From the NCBI GenBank assembly GCA_026990595.1, contig JALXCZ010000011.1, forward strand, positions 106,909 through 170,908: 64,000 bases of DNA, read 5' to 3'. The DNA comes from Sulfurovum sp. Lineage in GTDB: Bacteria; Campylobacterota; Campylobacteria; Campylobacterales; Sulfurovaceae. The notes under the pieces are model-generated. The model was not told the origin of the DNA. It saw nothing but the letters and a program-made list of their open reading frames with translations, and made no database searches. Positions 53,321 to 62,338 of this stretch are shown piece after piece. Within the stretch, counting starts at the first letter, position 1; every line of letters starts with the position of its first letter. The position numbers and the translations under genes were made by a program.

Positions 53321-54684
53321 CCAGCCACTAAAAACGCAACCCCAGCCAATACTCCACCGATCAAAGCATAAGGCAACTGTGTCCTTACATGCTCCACATG
53401 GTCACAGCCTGCTGCCATGGAGGAGATGATGGTAGTGTCGGAGATAGGGGAGGCATGGTCTCCGAAGATGCCTCCGCTGATAACCGCACCGATGACCAGA
53501 GGAATATCCAAGCCCATGCTTGCTCCCAATGCAAGCCCTATAGGCATCATGATGGAGAAAGTTCCCCAACTGGTACCTGTAGAAAATGCAGTGATACCGG
53601 CCACCAAAAAGATGAGCATAGGCATGAGGACAGGGGAGATGTTCCCGCTAAGCAGGTGGGAGAGGTATTTGGCTGTACCAAGGTCACCGATGACCTTACC
53701 GATGAAGATGGCGAACATCAAAATGAGCATAATGGGGATCATCTCCCCAAGACCCTCATAAAAACTTTTGAAGTATGCTTTGTGAGAGAGCATTTTGGTA
53801 CTTACATAGTACACATACATAAAGAGCAGGGTGATAATGATGGCATAGTAGACAGAGGTAGAACCTGAACCTTTGAAGATGTCACCTTTGCCTGTGAGAT
53901 AAAGCCCAAAAGGGACGGCAACCACCATCACAATGAGAGGCAGCAGCATAGGGAACGGTGTACTCTTTCCTTCATGATGCAGATGCTCTGCTCGGTAAGG
54001 CTGAGAGGACGCATACTTCATGGAACCAATATTAATATTTAAAAATATAACTCCTAGGACTATCACCAAAGTAAAGAGTGAATAGAAGTTGTAGGGAATG
54101 GAAGCAATCAGTAGAGAAACGCCGTCTCCCTGAATAACATTTCCATCTATGGCAGTGACAATGAGCCCAAGCAGTAATGCGCCCCATGCATTTAAAGGAA
54201 TCAGTGAGCAGATTGGGGCAGAAGTGGAGTCACAGATGTAGGCGAGTTTTGCTCTGCTTACACCGTTTTTGTCACACAGAGGCTTCGCTACCGTTCCTGC
54301 TACCAGTGAAGTGATGCTTGACTCTATGAAGATGACCACTCCAATGACATAGGCCAAAAGCATGGCACCCTTGGGAGAGTCTATTTTTTCTGCCCTGTTA
54401 CTGAGCCAGGTAACAAAACGGTTCACTGAGCCAGAGTCGTTTAAAAGGCGTATGACTGCACCGATCATAAGAGAAAAGAGCAGCGTCTTGGCTATCCATC
54501 CTTCACCAAGAAGGTTGATGATGCCGTCAAAAAGAGCCGTGAAAGCAAGGAAAGGGTTGTAGCCGTTCGTAACCAAAAGACCGGCAAATATACCGCCTAT
54601 GAGAGAGACAATGACATCTTTTGTTATAATAGCCAAAAAGATCGTGAGTAGCGGTATCGCTATTGAGATGATTCCATATTCCAT
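53305..54684 (-). CDS. NhaC-type Na+/H+ antiporter family protein
   Basis: 459-aa inner-membrane transporter with about 11 helices. Family marks are GGIFAGLLVTNGYNPFLAF, FIESSITSLVAGTVAKPLCDKNGVSRAKLAYICDSTSAPICSLIPLNAWGA, FSTGTSWGTFSIMMPIGLALG and GGIFGDHASPISDTTIISSMAAGCDHVEHVRTQLPYAL. The family exchanges Na+ for H+ or carries organic acids; the substrate cannot be told. A -10 box ends 6 bp before its ATG. Confidence 0.92.
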   Translation of the reverse strand: MEYGIISIAIPLLTIFLAIITKDVIVSLIGGIFAGLLVTNGYNPFLAFTALFDGIINLLGEGWIAKTLLFSLMIGAVIRLLNDSGSVNRFVTWLSNRAEKIDSPKGAMLLAYVIGVVIFIESSITSLVAGTVAKPLCDKNGVSRAKLAYICDSTSAPICSLIPLNAWGALLLGLIVTAIDGNVIQGDGVSLLIASIPYNFYSLFTLVIVLGVIFLNINIGSMKYASSQPYRAEHLHHEGKSTPFPMLLPLIVMVVAVPFGLYLTGKGDIFKGSGSTSVYYAIIITLLFMYVYYVSTKMLSHKAYFKSFYEGLGEMIPIMLILMFAIFIGKVIGDLGTAKYLSHLLSGNISPVLMPMLIFLVAGITAFSTGTSWGTFSIMMPIGLALGASMGLDIPLVIGAVISGGIFGDHASPISDTTIISSMAAGCDHVEHVRTQLPYALIGGVLAGVAFLVAGWVMV

Positions 54685-54690
54685 GAGGAG

Positions 54691-54696
54691 ATTATA
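54691..54696 (-). promoter_or_regulatory. -10 box directly before the antiporter start
   Basis: TATAAT on the minus strand, then CTCCTC, then the ATG at 54684. The transcript would start at or next to the ATG. The complementary GAGGAG on the plus strand is the ribosome-binding site of the divergent L,D-transpeptidase gene. Confidence 0.5.
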
Positions 54697-54702
54697 CCAA
54701 AG

Positions 54703-55422
54703 ATGAGAAAGATTTTACTTGTATTGCTGTTTACTTTTATTCAGGCTCAAAACATTTCCGATACCAAACAGCTGTTGGTTGTAACTACTAAAAACTGGTC
54801 TGCACCAGGCGGTACGATGCAACGCTATGAAAAAGAGGGTAAAGCATGGCATAAAGTGGGAGAACCCATCAACATTAAACTCGGACGTAACGGTCTGGGC
54901 TGGGGGAGAGGACTGCATACTATTCCTAAAGATGCCAGCTTCATTAAAAAAGAGGGTGACGGTAAAGCACCTGCAGGTATCTTTACCCTTAAACAGGCTT
55001 TTGGGTATCAGCCGTTTGTGGTGGACTACCCCTATGAGGTCTACAGAGCAACTGACCACTGTGTAGATGATAGCAAGTCGAAGTTTTACAACAAGATCGT
55101 AGACAGCACCAAAGTCAAAGCCGACTACAAAAGTTTTGAACATATGAAATTCCCTAAAAACTACTACAAATACGGGATCGTGGTGAACCATAACCACATA
55201 GACGAAGCAGGAGCGATCCCTGGTGCCGGCTCATGCATTTTCATTCATATCAAGAAGATCCCTACTGCCGGATGTACTGTCGTCTCAGATGAAACACAGA
55301 TGCAAAAACTCATTGGGTGGCTGGATGCAGACAAAGAGCCTTTACTGGTGCAGGGAACAGAGGAAGTAGTCCAAAAATTAATGAAAGAGATCAATAGAGC
55401 CTATATCTCACATAAAAAGTGA
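54703..55422 (+). CDS. L,D-transpeptidase family protein (YkuD-like)
   Basis: 239-aa exported protein with a short signal peptide (about 1-15). The catalytic motif is HIKKIPTAGCTVVSDETQM, with the Cys nucleophile in TAGCT. Other marks are GKAPAGIFTLKQAFGY and YGIVVNHNH. Such proteins crosslink or trim peptidoglycan, or anchor proteins to it. Given the L,D-peptidase-type members of helical Campylobacterota, a cell-shape role is possible. Its 3' end overlaps the convergent TonB-like gene by 32 bp. Confidence 0.88.
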   Translation: MRKILLVLLFTFIQAQNISDTKQLLVVTTKNWSAPGGTMQRYEKEGKAWHKVGEPINIKLGRNGLGWGRGLHTIPKDASFIKKEGDGKAPAGIFTLKQAFGYQPFVVDYPYEVYRATDHCVDDSKSKFYNKIVDSTKVKADYKSFEHMKFPKNYYKYGIVVNHNHIDEAGAIPGAGSCIFIHIKKIPTAGCTVVSDETQMQKLIGWLDADKEPLLVQGTEEVVQKLMKEINRAYISHKK

Positions 55423-56347
55423 TCTTCGTTTTGCTCTTAGGTCGTGGATAATCTTTGTAGGCTATACGTATTACATCCAAGGTATTTTGGTCTAAAGCAG
55501 TATAACCCATGCGCCTTTTAAGTCTGAGTCCTGTAATGTCACCGTTTGGGTGCAGATAAAAGGTTACAACATTGGTTCCCTGCTGTTGTGTACGCAGGGC
55601 AATATCCGGGTAGCCGTTTCTTGTGAGTGTACGTTGGGTAATACGGTGAATGGAGCCTAAGTTCTCTTTAATGAACTGCTTTTGGGCAGGACTGAAGGTA
55701 TTGAACTCCCTGCCGTAAAGTTGTTTGATCATCCGGTTGACATAGCTCCCTGAAGTGCTTGTTTGTCTTGTCGGATACATAGAAGTACCTGAACCCATAA
55801 GTGCATTGGCAAGCGGATCTTTTGATCTTTTTTGTTTTTTTCTGCTCTTTGTATGTTTGACGATCCTTTTTTGAATTTTTTTCTTTCTGCTCTTTTTCTT
55901 CACTCTCTTTTTCACTGTTCTTTGGAATTGCTTTTTTACAATTTTTTTTCTGGGAGTTACTTTTGTAACATTATTTTCTTCTCTCTCTTTTTTTTCTACA
56001 AAAAGACGTTTTTTGTCATTGAGCAGTTTTTTCTTGACTGTCTGTACCGGGGTAATGATTTTCTTAACAGGCTTTTTTACGATGGGTTGAGGTACAGGGG
56101 GTTTCGAAGGGAGAGGGCTTGGTAAGGGAGGTGTAACCACAGGCTTGGCTGCAGGCATGGGCGGTACGAACCGGGAAAGGTTGAGTGTGATCTTCTGTTC
56201 TTTACTTGAGGGTGGGGCAAATACTACTTTCTTAAAGGTGAGTATAAAAAGCAGGATTATGAGAAGATGTAACAATAAAGAGAGAAGGGCAGCTTTAAAT
56301 ATTCTGATAATCCTCTCCTTAGTACCTATGGTGTATAATCCATACAA
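55391..56347 (-). CDS. TonB-like energy-transducing protein
   Basis: 318-aa protein: one N-terminal membrane helix ([19 protein letters not shown]), a long Pro/Lys-rich periplasmic linker ([19 protein letters not shown]..., then Lys/Arg runs), and a C-terminal TonB-type domain ([59 protein letters not shown]). The start is uncertain. A TTG at 56347 opens the frame, but a strong AAGGAG lies inside it at codons 9-11, followed by no ATG, GTG or TTG. No exbB/exbD genes adjoin. Confidence 0.82.
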   Translation of the reverse strand: MYGLYTIGTKERIIRIFKAALLSLLLHLLIILLFILTFKKVVFAPPSSKEQKITLNLSRFVPPMPAAKPVVTPPLPSPLPSKPPVPQPIVKKPVKKIITPVQTVKKKLLNDKKRLFVEKKEREENNVTKVTPRKKIVKKQFQRTVKKRVKKKSRKKKIQKRIVKHTKSRKKQKRSKDPLANALMGSGTSMYPTRQTSTSGSYVNRMIKQLYGREFNTFSPAQKQFIKENLGSIHRITQRTLTRNGYPDIALRTQQQGTNVVTFYLHPNGDITGLRLKRRMGYTALDQNTLDVIRIAYKDYPRPKSKTKITFYVRYRLY

Positions 56348-56371
56348 TTATACATAACAAGGATTAACCAC

Positions 56372-57664
56372 ATGGCATATGACAAAAGTATAGCAGCATT
56401 CGAAGAAGCATACAAAGTAATTCCGGGAGGGGTGGACTCACCTGTACGTGCATTTTCGGGAGTAGAAGGAACGCCGCCGTTCATTGAAAAGGGAGAGGGT
56501 GGTTATCTTTTTGATATTGACGGGAACAGGTATATTGACTTTGTTCAAAGCTGGGGACCGCTGATCTTTGGTCACTGTGATGCAGATATAGAGTCTTCAG
56601 TCATGGAAGCAGTCAAACGTGGGCTCAGTTTTGGAGCACCAACTACGGTAGAGACAGCGTTGGCAGAAGAGATCGTAAGTATGTTTGAGAGCATTGACAA
56701 GGTACGTTTTGTAAGTTCGGGAACGGAAGCTGTGATGTCGGCTATCCGTCTTGCACGCGGTGTAACCGGCAGAGACAACATTTTGAAATTTACAGGGTGT
56801 TACCATGGTCACTCTGACTCACTGCTTGTTCAGGCAGGTTCAGGTTTGGCAACCTTTGGTAGTCCGAGCAGTCCCGGAGTACCGGCTGACCTTACGAAAC
56901 ATACACTGCTTGCTACCTATAACGATATGGCTTCAGTGGAGAAGTGTTTTGAAGATGCAAATGGGGATATAGCCTGTGTGATCATTGAGCCGATCGCGGG
57001 GAATATGGGACTTGTTCCAGCAGATGAGTCTTTTCTTGAAGGGCTGAGAGTTCTGTGTGATAGACATGGTGCACTACTTATTTTTGATGAGGTAATGAGT
57101 GGATTTAGAGCTTCACTCAAGGGTGCTCAGGGGATCTCAACTGTAAAACCGGACATGGTAACGCTTGGTAAAGTAATCGGTGCGGGGATGCCTGTAGGTG
57201 CCTTTGGTGCAAGTGCTGAAATCATGGCACATCTCTCTCCGGAAGGTCCGGTCTATCAGGCAGGAACACTTTCAGGAAACCCGGTAGCTATGGCAGCAGG
57301 GCTTACCAGTCTTCGGAAACTCAAAACCAATCCAAGTATCTATGTAGAGTTTGGAAATAAAGCCAAAAGGCTGACAGAGGGCTTCAGAAAAGCGGCAGAT
57401 GCCGTGGGTGTACCGATGGTGACAGAAGTAAGAGGTTCAATGTTTGGTTTTTTCTTCTCAGACAAACCGGTAAAGAACTTTGCAGATGCCTGTGAAAATG
57501 ACACGGAAATGTTCGCCAAATTCCATAAAGGAATGCTTGATCGCGGTGTGTATCTTGCCTGTTCATCGTACGAGACAGGGTTCATTTGTACTGCTACGAC
57601 CGATGAAATGATAGATACAGCGATCAAAGCTGCCTATGAGACACTTAAAGAGATAAAAAGCTAG
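56372..57664 (+). CDS. hemL: Glutamate-1-semialdehyde 2,1-aminomutase
   Basis: Makes 5-aminolevulinate from glutamate-1-semialdehyde for haem. The 430-aa PLP enzyme has [59 protein letters not shown] and the PLP lysine in [22 protein letters not shown] precedes the ATG. TATAAT at 56334-56339 may be its -10. Confidence 0.97.
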   Translation: MAYDKSIAAFEEAYKVIPGGVDSPVRAFSGVEGTPPFIEKGEGGYLFDIDGNRYIDFVQSWGPLIFGHCDADIESSVMEAVKRGLSFGAPTTVETALAEEIVSMFESIDKVRFVSSGTEAVMSAIRLARGVTGRDNILKFTGCYHGHSDSLLVQAGSGLATFGSPSSPGVPADLTKHTLLATYNDMASVEKCFEDANGDIACVIIEPIAGNMGLVPADESFLEGLRVLCDRHGALLIFDEVMSGFRASLKGAQGISTVKPDMVTLGKVIGAGMPVGAFGASAEIMAHLSPEGPVYQAGTLSGNPVAMAAGLTSLRKLKTNPSIYVEFGNKAKRLTEGFRKAADAVGVPMVTEVRGSMFGFFFSDKPVKNFADACENDTEMFAKFHKGMLDRGVYLACSSYETGFICTATTDEMIDTAIKAAYETLKEIKS

Positions 57665-57674
57665 AAGAAAAGAT

Positions 57675-58064
57675 TTGAAATTTTTAAACAAAAGCATATA
57701 TAAGGTTATATTTTTTATTATTGCTACGGCATTAATGCTGTATCCTGTGATGCCCAATGACTATATCTCTTCTTTATATCCGGTAAATCTTAATGATAAA
57801 GTTGAACATGCAGGAGTTTTTTTTATATTGTCATTGCTTTTGAACAGAGCATCAGCTACGAGAGGGCATCGTCTGCGCAATGTGGTTGTCCTCTCTCTTT
57901 TTGGTGTCGTCATAGAGCTTATACAACATTTTATTCCACATCGCAGTACAAGTTTAAATGATGCTTTGGCGAATATTGCCGGAATATTGATCTTTCAGCT
58001 TTTATTTAGTATCTATTTATTTAGTATAAAAAGCAAACAGATAAGATCAAAGAAAATAGAATAG
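57675..58064 (+). CDS. VanZ-like membrane protein
   Basis: 129-aa protein with four membrane helices and the VanZ pattern LNDKVEHAGVFFILSLLLNRA...ELIQHFIPHRSTSLNDALANIAGILI (H in KVEHAG, the Q-x-F-x-P-x-R-x-x-S-x-x-D motif). The start codon appears to be TTG at 57675, with AGAAGAAAAGA upstream. Function unknown. It is in a run with the AtpZ-like gene. Confidence 0.85.
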   Translation: MKFLNKSIYKVIFFIIATALMLYPVMPNDYISSLYPVNLNDKVEHAGVFFILSLLLNRASATRGHRLRNVVVLSLFGVVIELIQHFIPHRSTSLNDALANIAGILIFQLLFSIYLFSIKSKQIRSKKIE

Positions 58065-58073
58065 GAGAATAGA

Positions 58074-58379
58074 ATGCATAAGAAACAAGAAGAACCTAAA
58101 TTAAAAAAAATAGTTGATGCAGCCGATGGGTTAAGCCTTGGTATCTCTATCGTAGTGGCAGTACTCATTGGAGTAGCTATCGGGATAGGGCTGCAAAAGT
58201 TGACAGGTAGCGTATGGACACTTTGGATCGGTGTATTCATCGGTGTAGGAGCAGCCATTTTGAATGTCTATAAAGCCTATGCAAAGCAGAAAAAGTCTTT
58301 GGATGAACTGGCAAATGACCCACGTTACAACTACAAGAACAGACATCAGGACGATGAGGATGAGGATGACAAGTATTAA
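58074..58379 (+). CDS. AtpZ/AtpI-like membrane protein
   Basis: 101-aa protein with two membrane helices (ADGLSLGISIVVAVLIGVAIGIGLQKLTG and WTLWIGVFIGVGAAILNVYKAYAK), typical of AtpZ/AtpI, which help ATP synthase assembly or Mg2+ supply. The C-terminus is very acidic (DDEDEDDKY). AGGAG precedes the ATG. The ATP-synthase operon itself is not in the window. Confidence 0.85.
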   Translation: MHKKQEEPKLKKIVDAADGLSLGISIVVAVLIGVAIGIGLQKLTGSVWTLWIGVFIGVGAAILNVYKAYAKQKKSLDELANDPRYNYKNRHQDDEDEDDKY

Positions 58380-58908
58380 CAGTAAAATACTTAGAACTCT
58401 TGTTATAGTCGACGTGATCATTATTCTGCTCTCTATAATATTTTTTGATATTAAAGTACTTTGGAATACACAAATAGGCTTCATCTCAGCCTCTTTGGTC
58501 ATGTTGGCTTCTATGAAAAGTTACCGTCGAATGGTTAATGCCAGAGTAGAGCATGGCATTATTACGACTGATGACAGTAAAGATGTCATAGACAAACTTG
58601 AAGATCCGCATGATCTTTACAGTGAAGAGATCGTAGAAGACGAAACAGTGGATCTGCGTGATGCCATTAAAGAAGAGAAGGCTCGGATGAAGGAAAACCG
58701 ACGTTCTCTCGGGCAGACACTTAAAGATACCAAAGCGGCTCTTTCTGTGTACCGTTTGGGTGCTTACGCAGTGTTGATTCTGGGGTTTATGTATCTTAAT
58801 CGTCACGGACTGCTTCATATCCCAAGTTATATATTGTCACTGAGTGTGCCTATGCTGGTGGTTGTTTATATCCTTTTGGGAAACAAAGAAAACCAAATCC
58901 AAGATTAG
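58366..58908 (+). CDS. Hypothetical membrane protein behind the AtpZ-like gene
   Basis: 180-aa protein starting at the ATG at 58366 (MTSINSKILRTLVIV), 14 bp inside the preceding gene; a start at 58264 would lie fully within that gene and is rejected. Helices at about 9-30 and 36-50 are followed by a charged cytoplasmic region (DVIDKLEDPHDLYSEEIVEDETVDLRDAIKEEKARMKENRRS) and two C-terminal helices. It may act with the AtpZ-like protein. No family recognised. Confidence 0.78.
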   Translation: MTSINSKILRTLVIVDVIIILLSIIFFDIKVLWNTQIGFISASLVMLASMKSYRRMVNARVEHGIITTDDSKDVIDKLEDPHDLYSEEIVEDETVDLRDAIKEEKARMKENRRSLGQTLKDTKAALSVYRLGAYAVLILGFMYLNRHGLLHIPSYILSLSVPMLVVVYILLGNKENQIQD

Positions 58909-58935
58909 ATAGAATAAGTCCTATAAGGATTTAGA

Positions 58936-59649
58936 ATGACAAAAACGTTACTGCTTTCACTTACTCTCCTAACGCTTACTGCCTGTGCCAAGGAGCCTCA
59001 GGCTCTCAAGTGCAGTACAAACCCTATACAACCGCTGCTTCATATCGTAGATAAACCTATAGATTTTGGAAAAGAGCGCATAGCCATGACCAAAGCTTAT
59101 ATTAAACAGCACTACGGCAAAAAGGTCAATACTGTTACCATTACCCCTAGGATCATTGTGCTTCACTGGACAGCCGAGATGGGTTTTGATGCTTCATTTA
59201 ACCGTTTGAAGCCGCAAAGACTGCTCGGTGACAGAAAAGACATTGCCAATGCTTCGCTGCTCAATGTCTCGGCACAGTTTCTGGTGGCACGTGACGGGAC
59301 GATCTACCGACTCATGCCTGAGAATTGGATGGCACGGCATGTGATTGGGCTGAATTACTCCAGTATCGGGGTGGAAAATGTGGGAGGTAAAGGGAATAAG
59401 GCCGAAGATCTTACCCCTGCACAACTTAAATCCAATATCGCCTTGGTACGCTATCTTAAAGCAAAATACCCAACTATCAAGTATCTCATAGGGCATTATG
59501 AATATACACAAATGGAATCAACTTCTTTGTGGCTCGAACGTGACAAAGGGTACAGAACCGTCAAGGCTGACCCTGGTCCAAAATTCATGTCTAATGTGCG
59601 TAAAGCAGTAGCTGATCTAAAATTAAAAATGCCTCCAAAAGGGAAGTAA
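58936..59649 (+). CDS. N-acetylmuramoyl-L-alanine amidase, lipoprotein (Amidase_2 / AmpD-like)
   Basis: 237-aa zinc amidase that removes peptides from muramyl residues. The lipobox is LTAC (C17), so it is anchored in a membrane facing the periplasm. The catalytic domain shows IIVLHWTAEMG (zinc His), SAQFLVARDGTIYRLMPENWMARHVIGLNYSSIGVENVGG, YLIGHYEY (second His) and KADPGPKF (final D-P-G-P). It is the first gene of the recycling operon; its TAA overlaps the next ATG. Confidence 0.93.
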   Translation: MTKTLLLSLTLLTLTACAKEPQALKCSTNPIQPLLHIVDKPIDFGKERIAMTKAYIKQHYGKKVNTVTITPRIIVLHWTAEMGFDASFNRLKPQRLLGDRKDIANASLLNVSAQFLVARDGTIYRLMPENWMARHVIGLNYSSIGVENVGGKGNKAEDLTPAQLKSNIALVRYLKAKYPTIKYLIGHYEYTQMESTSLWLERDKGYRTVKADPGPKFMSNVRKAVADLKLKMPPKGK

Positions 59650-61178
59650 TGCATTCTGCCTTTACAATTTTGGATTGGAGTGTATTTTCTGCATATTTTT
59701 TAGTATTAACCCTTACCAGCGTCATATTGAGCCGGACAAAGATCAAAAGCACACGCGACTATTTCGTAGGCGGTAACACTGTTCCTATGTTTGCCGTTGC
59801 TATTTCTGTCTTGGCTACGTCACAGTCAGCTGCAACTTTCTTGGGAGGACCGGAGTACTCGTACGGAAAAGACCTGACTTTCCTTGGATTTTATTTCTCA
59901 GCTTTTTTAGCTGTTGTTTTTGTGGCCAAGGTACTTATTCCAAGATTTTATGCTATCAACGCTGTGACTGTTTATGAGCTTTTAGAAAAACGCTATGGAA
60001 CCAAAGCTAAAAAACAAGCTGGAGTGATGTTCCTCATCGGTCGTCTATTTGCTTCGGGTGCACGGCTCTACATAGGGGCATTGGCGATCTCGATGATCCT
60101 TTTCTTGGATATCAGCCCGCTGCATGTAGCCATTTCCATAGCTATTTTGATGTTGGGTGCTTTGGCATATGCCTACTATGGCGGGGTGAAGTCGGTCATA
60201 TTTTCTGACATTATTCAGGCAGTGACCTACATAGGTGCAGGTATAGCTGTACTTATTTACCTCTACATGAGCATCGGCGCAGATTTTGAAACCATCTCTG
60301 CTACGCTTCAAACAGATAATAAGCTCAAACTGTTGGACTTCTCTATGACAGGTGGATTCAGTGTATGGGCATTGCTTGGGGGATGGTTACTGCTAAACAT
60401 TGCAGCGTATGGACTGGATCAGGACATGACACAACGTGCTTTAACCTGTAAAAACGCCAAAGAGGCACAAAGCTCCTTGATGATGAGTATTTACCTTACC
60501 ATCCCTGTGGCTATATTGTTTTTGTGCATTGGTCTTCTGCTTTACCTCTTTTACCAACACCCGGAACTCTCACATCTTAACACGGAGGTGGTACAGAAGT
60601 TTGATGGAGAAAAAATCACTATTTTCATGTACTACATCCTCCATGAAATGCCGGAGGGTATGCGAGGCTTGGTTACAGTGGGTGCTGTAGCAGCAGCTCT
60701 GAGCAGTTCCAATTCAGTTCTTGGAGCGATGAGCTCAGTAGCCATAGAAGACCTTTATAAACCATGGAAGATGCAGCAGGGTATAACCGATGAGATGTAT
60801 TTTGTCAAAGCAGGACGTAATGCAGTGCTTCTTTTTGCCGTAGCACTCTCAGCCATGGCAATGCTGAGCTACTACTGGCAACACTACACAGAACTTCCTC
60901 TGCTTAGTTTTGCATTAGGCGTGATGGCATTTGCCTATACAGGATTGCTTGGTGTATTTGGGGCAGCTATATTTACCAAGCGTGGAAATGCTACGACTGT
61001 ACCGTTGGCACTTTTGGGTGGGTTTATGACAGTGTTGTTACTACAACCTTATGTATTGGGTGAACTCATAGATGTAAAACTTGGGTTTGCTTGGCAGATA
61101 TTAGCAGGGACTGTTGTGGCGTTTGGGGTGATGATGATGGGAAAGAGTGAGCAAGTAGCAGTGAGCAGTGAACAGTAA
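59649..61178 (+). CDS. Sodium:solute symporter (SSS family)
   Basis: 509-aa transporter with about 13 helices. Family marks are RDYFVGGNTVPMFAVAISVLATSQSAATFLGGPEY, GGVKSVIFSDIIQAVTYIGAG, DMTQRALTCKNAKEAQSS and AAALSSSNSVLGAMSSVAIEDLY. It overlaps both neighbours by one base (TAATG), inside an operon for cell-wall sugar recycling. It may import anhMurNAc or a muropeptide sugar from the periplasm; this is an inference from context. No AmpG is present nearby. Confidence 0.93.
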   Translation: MHSAFTILDWSVFSAYFLVLTLTSVILSRTKIKSTRDYFVGGNTVPMFAVAISVLATSQSAATFLGGPEYSYGKDLTFLGFYFSAFLAVVFVAKVLIPRFYAINAVTVYELLEKRYGTKAKKQAGVMFLIGRLFASGARLYIGALAISMILFLDISPLHVAISIAILMLGALAYAYYGGVKSVIFSDIIQAVTYIGAGIAVLIYLYMSIGADFETISATLQTDNKLKLLDFSMTGGFSVWALLGGWLLLNIAAYGLDQDMTQRALTCKNAKEAQSSLMMSIYLTIPVAILFLCIGLLLYLFYQHPELSHLNTEVVQKFDGEKITIFMYYILHEMPEGMRGLVTVGAVAAALSSSNSVLGAMSSVAIEDLYKPWKMQQGITDEMYFVKAGRNAVLLFAVALSAMAMLSYYWQHYTELPLLSFALGVMAFAYTGLLGVFGAAIFTKRGNATTVPLALLGGFMTVLLLQPYVLGELIDVKLGFAWQILAGTVVAFGVMMMGKSEQVAVSSEQ

Positions 61179-62338
61179 TGGGAAGAAAAGAAAAATACAT
61201 CGGCATTATGTCAGGTACATCATTAGATGGTGTAGATGTGGTACTCTGTGAAATAGACTCTCAGAGTTGTACGCTTTTACACTCCCTCGAATACCCCATG
61301 CCACAAGAGCTAAAAAATGATATTTTAACAATAATAGAGGGTAAAAGTACCCTAGAACAGGTAGGAAAGATAGATCATCGTCTGGGACTACTTTTTACTC
61401 AGGCAGTGGGTGCACTGCTTATACGGGAAAATATCGATGCATCAAGCATAATTGCCATAGGATTGCATGGACAGACTTTATGGCATGAGCCCGATGGAGA
61501 ACACCCTTTCTCTATGCAGTTGGGTGATTCCAACATTATGACTGCTAAAACAGGCATTCCTGTGGTTGCAGACTTCAGACGTAAAGATATGGCTTTGGGT
61601 GGGCAGGGTGCACCTTTTGCTCCTGCTTTTCATGAATTTATATTTAAAAATATAAATTCTTCTGTATCTATCGTAAATATTGGTGGCATGGCGAATATTA
61701 CGGTACTAGGTCAGAAGTTGATAGGGTATGACACTGGCTGTGGTAATGTACTACTGGATATGTGGATAAACAAGCATCAAAATGTAACGTATGACAAAGA
61801 TGGTACATGGGCAAAGTCTGGTGAGGTAGATTACACACTTTTAGATGCTATGATGGCAGATGAATATTTTTCACAACCTTACCCTAAGAGTACAGGACGT
61901 GAGAAGTTCAATGAGGCTTGGTTGGAAAATATGCTATGTAGGGGCGAACCCATGTGTTCGCCAAATATGGATGAGAAAAAAAATATTACCTCTGTGGTTG
62001 AAGCAAAGGGCAACCACATGGGGTTGCCCCTACGACGAAATGAAGATGTACAACGTACCTTGGTCGAACTCACAGCACTCAGCATAAGCAATGAAGTGTT
62101 AAAGTTCAACACAGACGTTGCTTTACTTTGCGGTGGTGGAGCTAAAAACAGCTTTTTGGTAGAACGTATCAAAGCACTTATGCCTAACGTAGAAGTAGCC
62201 ATAGCCCAAAATGCAGATGAGATAGAAGCGATGACCTTTGCTTGGCTGGCATATAAACGTATACATAAAGAAAAAGTAAATTTAAAAGATGTCACTGGAG
62301 CGAAGGATAATACTATTTTAGGGGCTATTTATGAATAG
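61178..62338 (+). CDS. anmK: Anhydro-N-acetylmuramic acid kinase, with an inserted palindromic repeat
   Basis: Opens and phosphorylates 1,6-anhMurNAc to MurNAc-6-phosphate. The 386-aa protein has IGIMSGTSLDGVDVVLCEID, GLHGQTLWHEP, ADFRRKDMALGGQGAPFAPAFHE, NIGGMANIT, YDTGCGNVLLDMW and LLCGGGAKNSF. Between LENML and DVQRTLVELTA, which adjoin in normal AnmK, lies a 32-codon insert (61938-62033) formed by a palindromic repeat. It keeps the frame and makes a Gly/Arg/Pro-rich loop (CRGEPMCSPNMDEKKN...GLPLRRN). Outside the insert all catalytic motifs remain. Confidence 0.94.
   Translation: MGRKEKYIGIMSGTSLDGVDVVLCEIDSQSCTLLHSLEYPMPQELKNDILTIIEGKSTLEQVGKIDHRLGLLFTQAVGALLIRENIDASSIIAIGLHGQTLWHEPDGEHPFSMQLGDSNIMTAKTGIPVVADFRRKDMALGGQGAPFAPAFHEFIFKNINSSVSIVNIGGMANITVLGQKLIGYDTGCGNVLLDMWINKHQNVTYDKDGTWAKSGEVDYTLLDAMMADEYFSQPYPKSTGREKFNEAWLENMLCRGEPMCSPNMDEKKNITSVVEAKGNHMGLPLRRNEDVQRTLVELTALSISNEVLKFNTDVALLCGGGAKNSFLVERIKALMPNVEVAIAQNADEIEAMTFAWLAYKRIHKEKVNLKDVTGAKDNTILGAIYE
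61938..62033. repeat. Palindromic repeat inserted in frame within anmK
   Basis: GTAGGGGCGAACCCATGTG (61938-61956) and CACATGGGGTTGCCCCTAC (62015-62033) are inverted copies with two mismatches. The 96-bp element has a length divisible by three. Ends of the form GTAGGGGC...GCCCCTAC are a known dispersed palindrome type in bacteria. It is related in style to 63540-63557 but longer. Confidence 0.85.

Noticed and set aside
58264-58365. Upstream extension of the gene behind atpZ
   Set aside because: It lies within the AtpZ-like gene in another frame and gives an odd Met/Arg/Thr-rich start.
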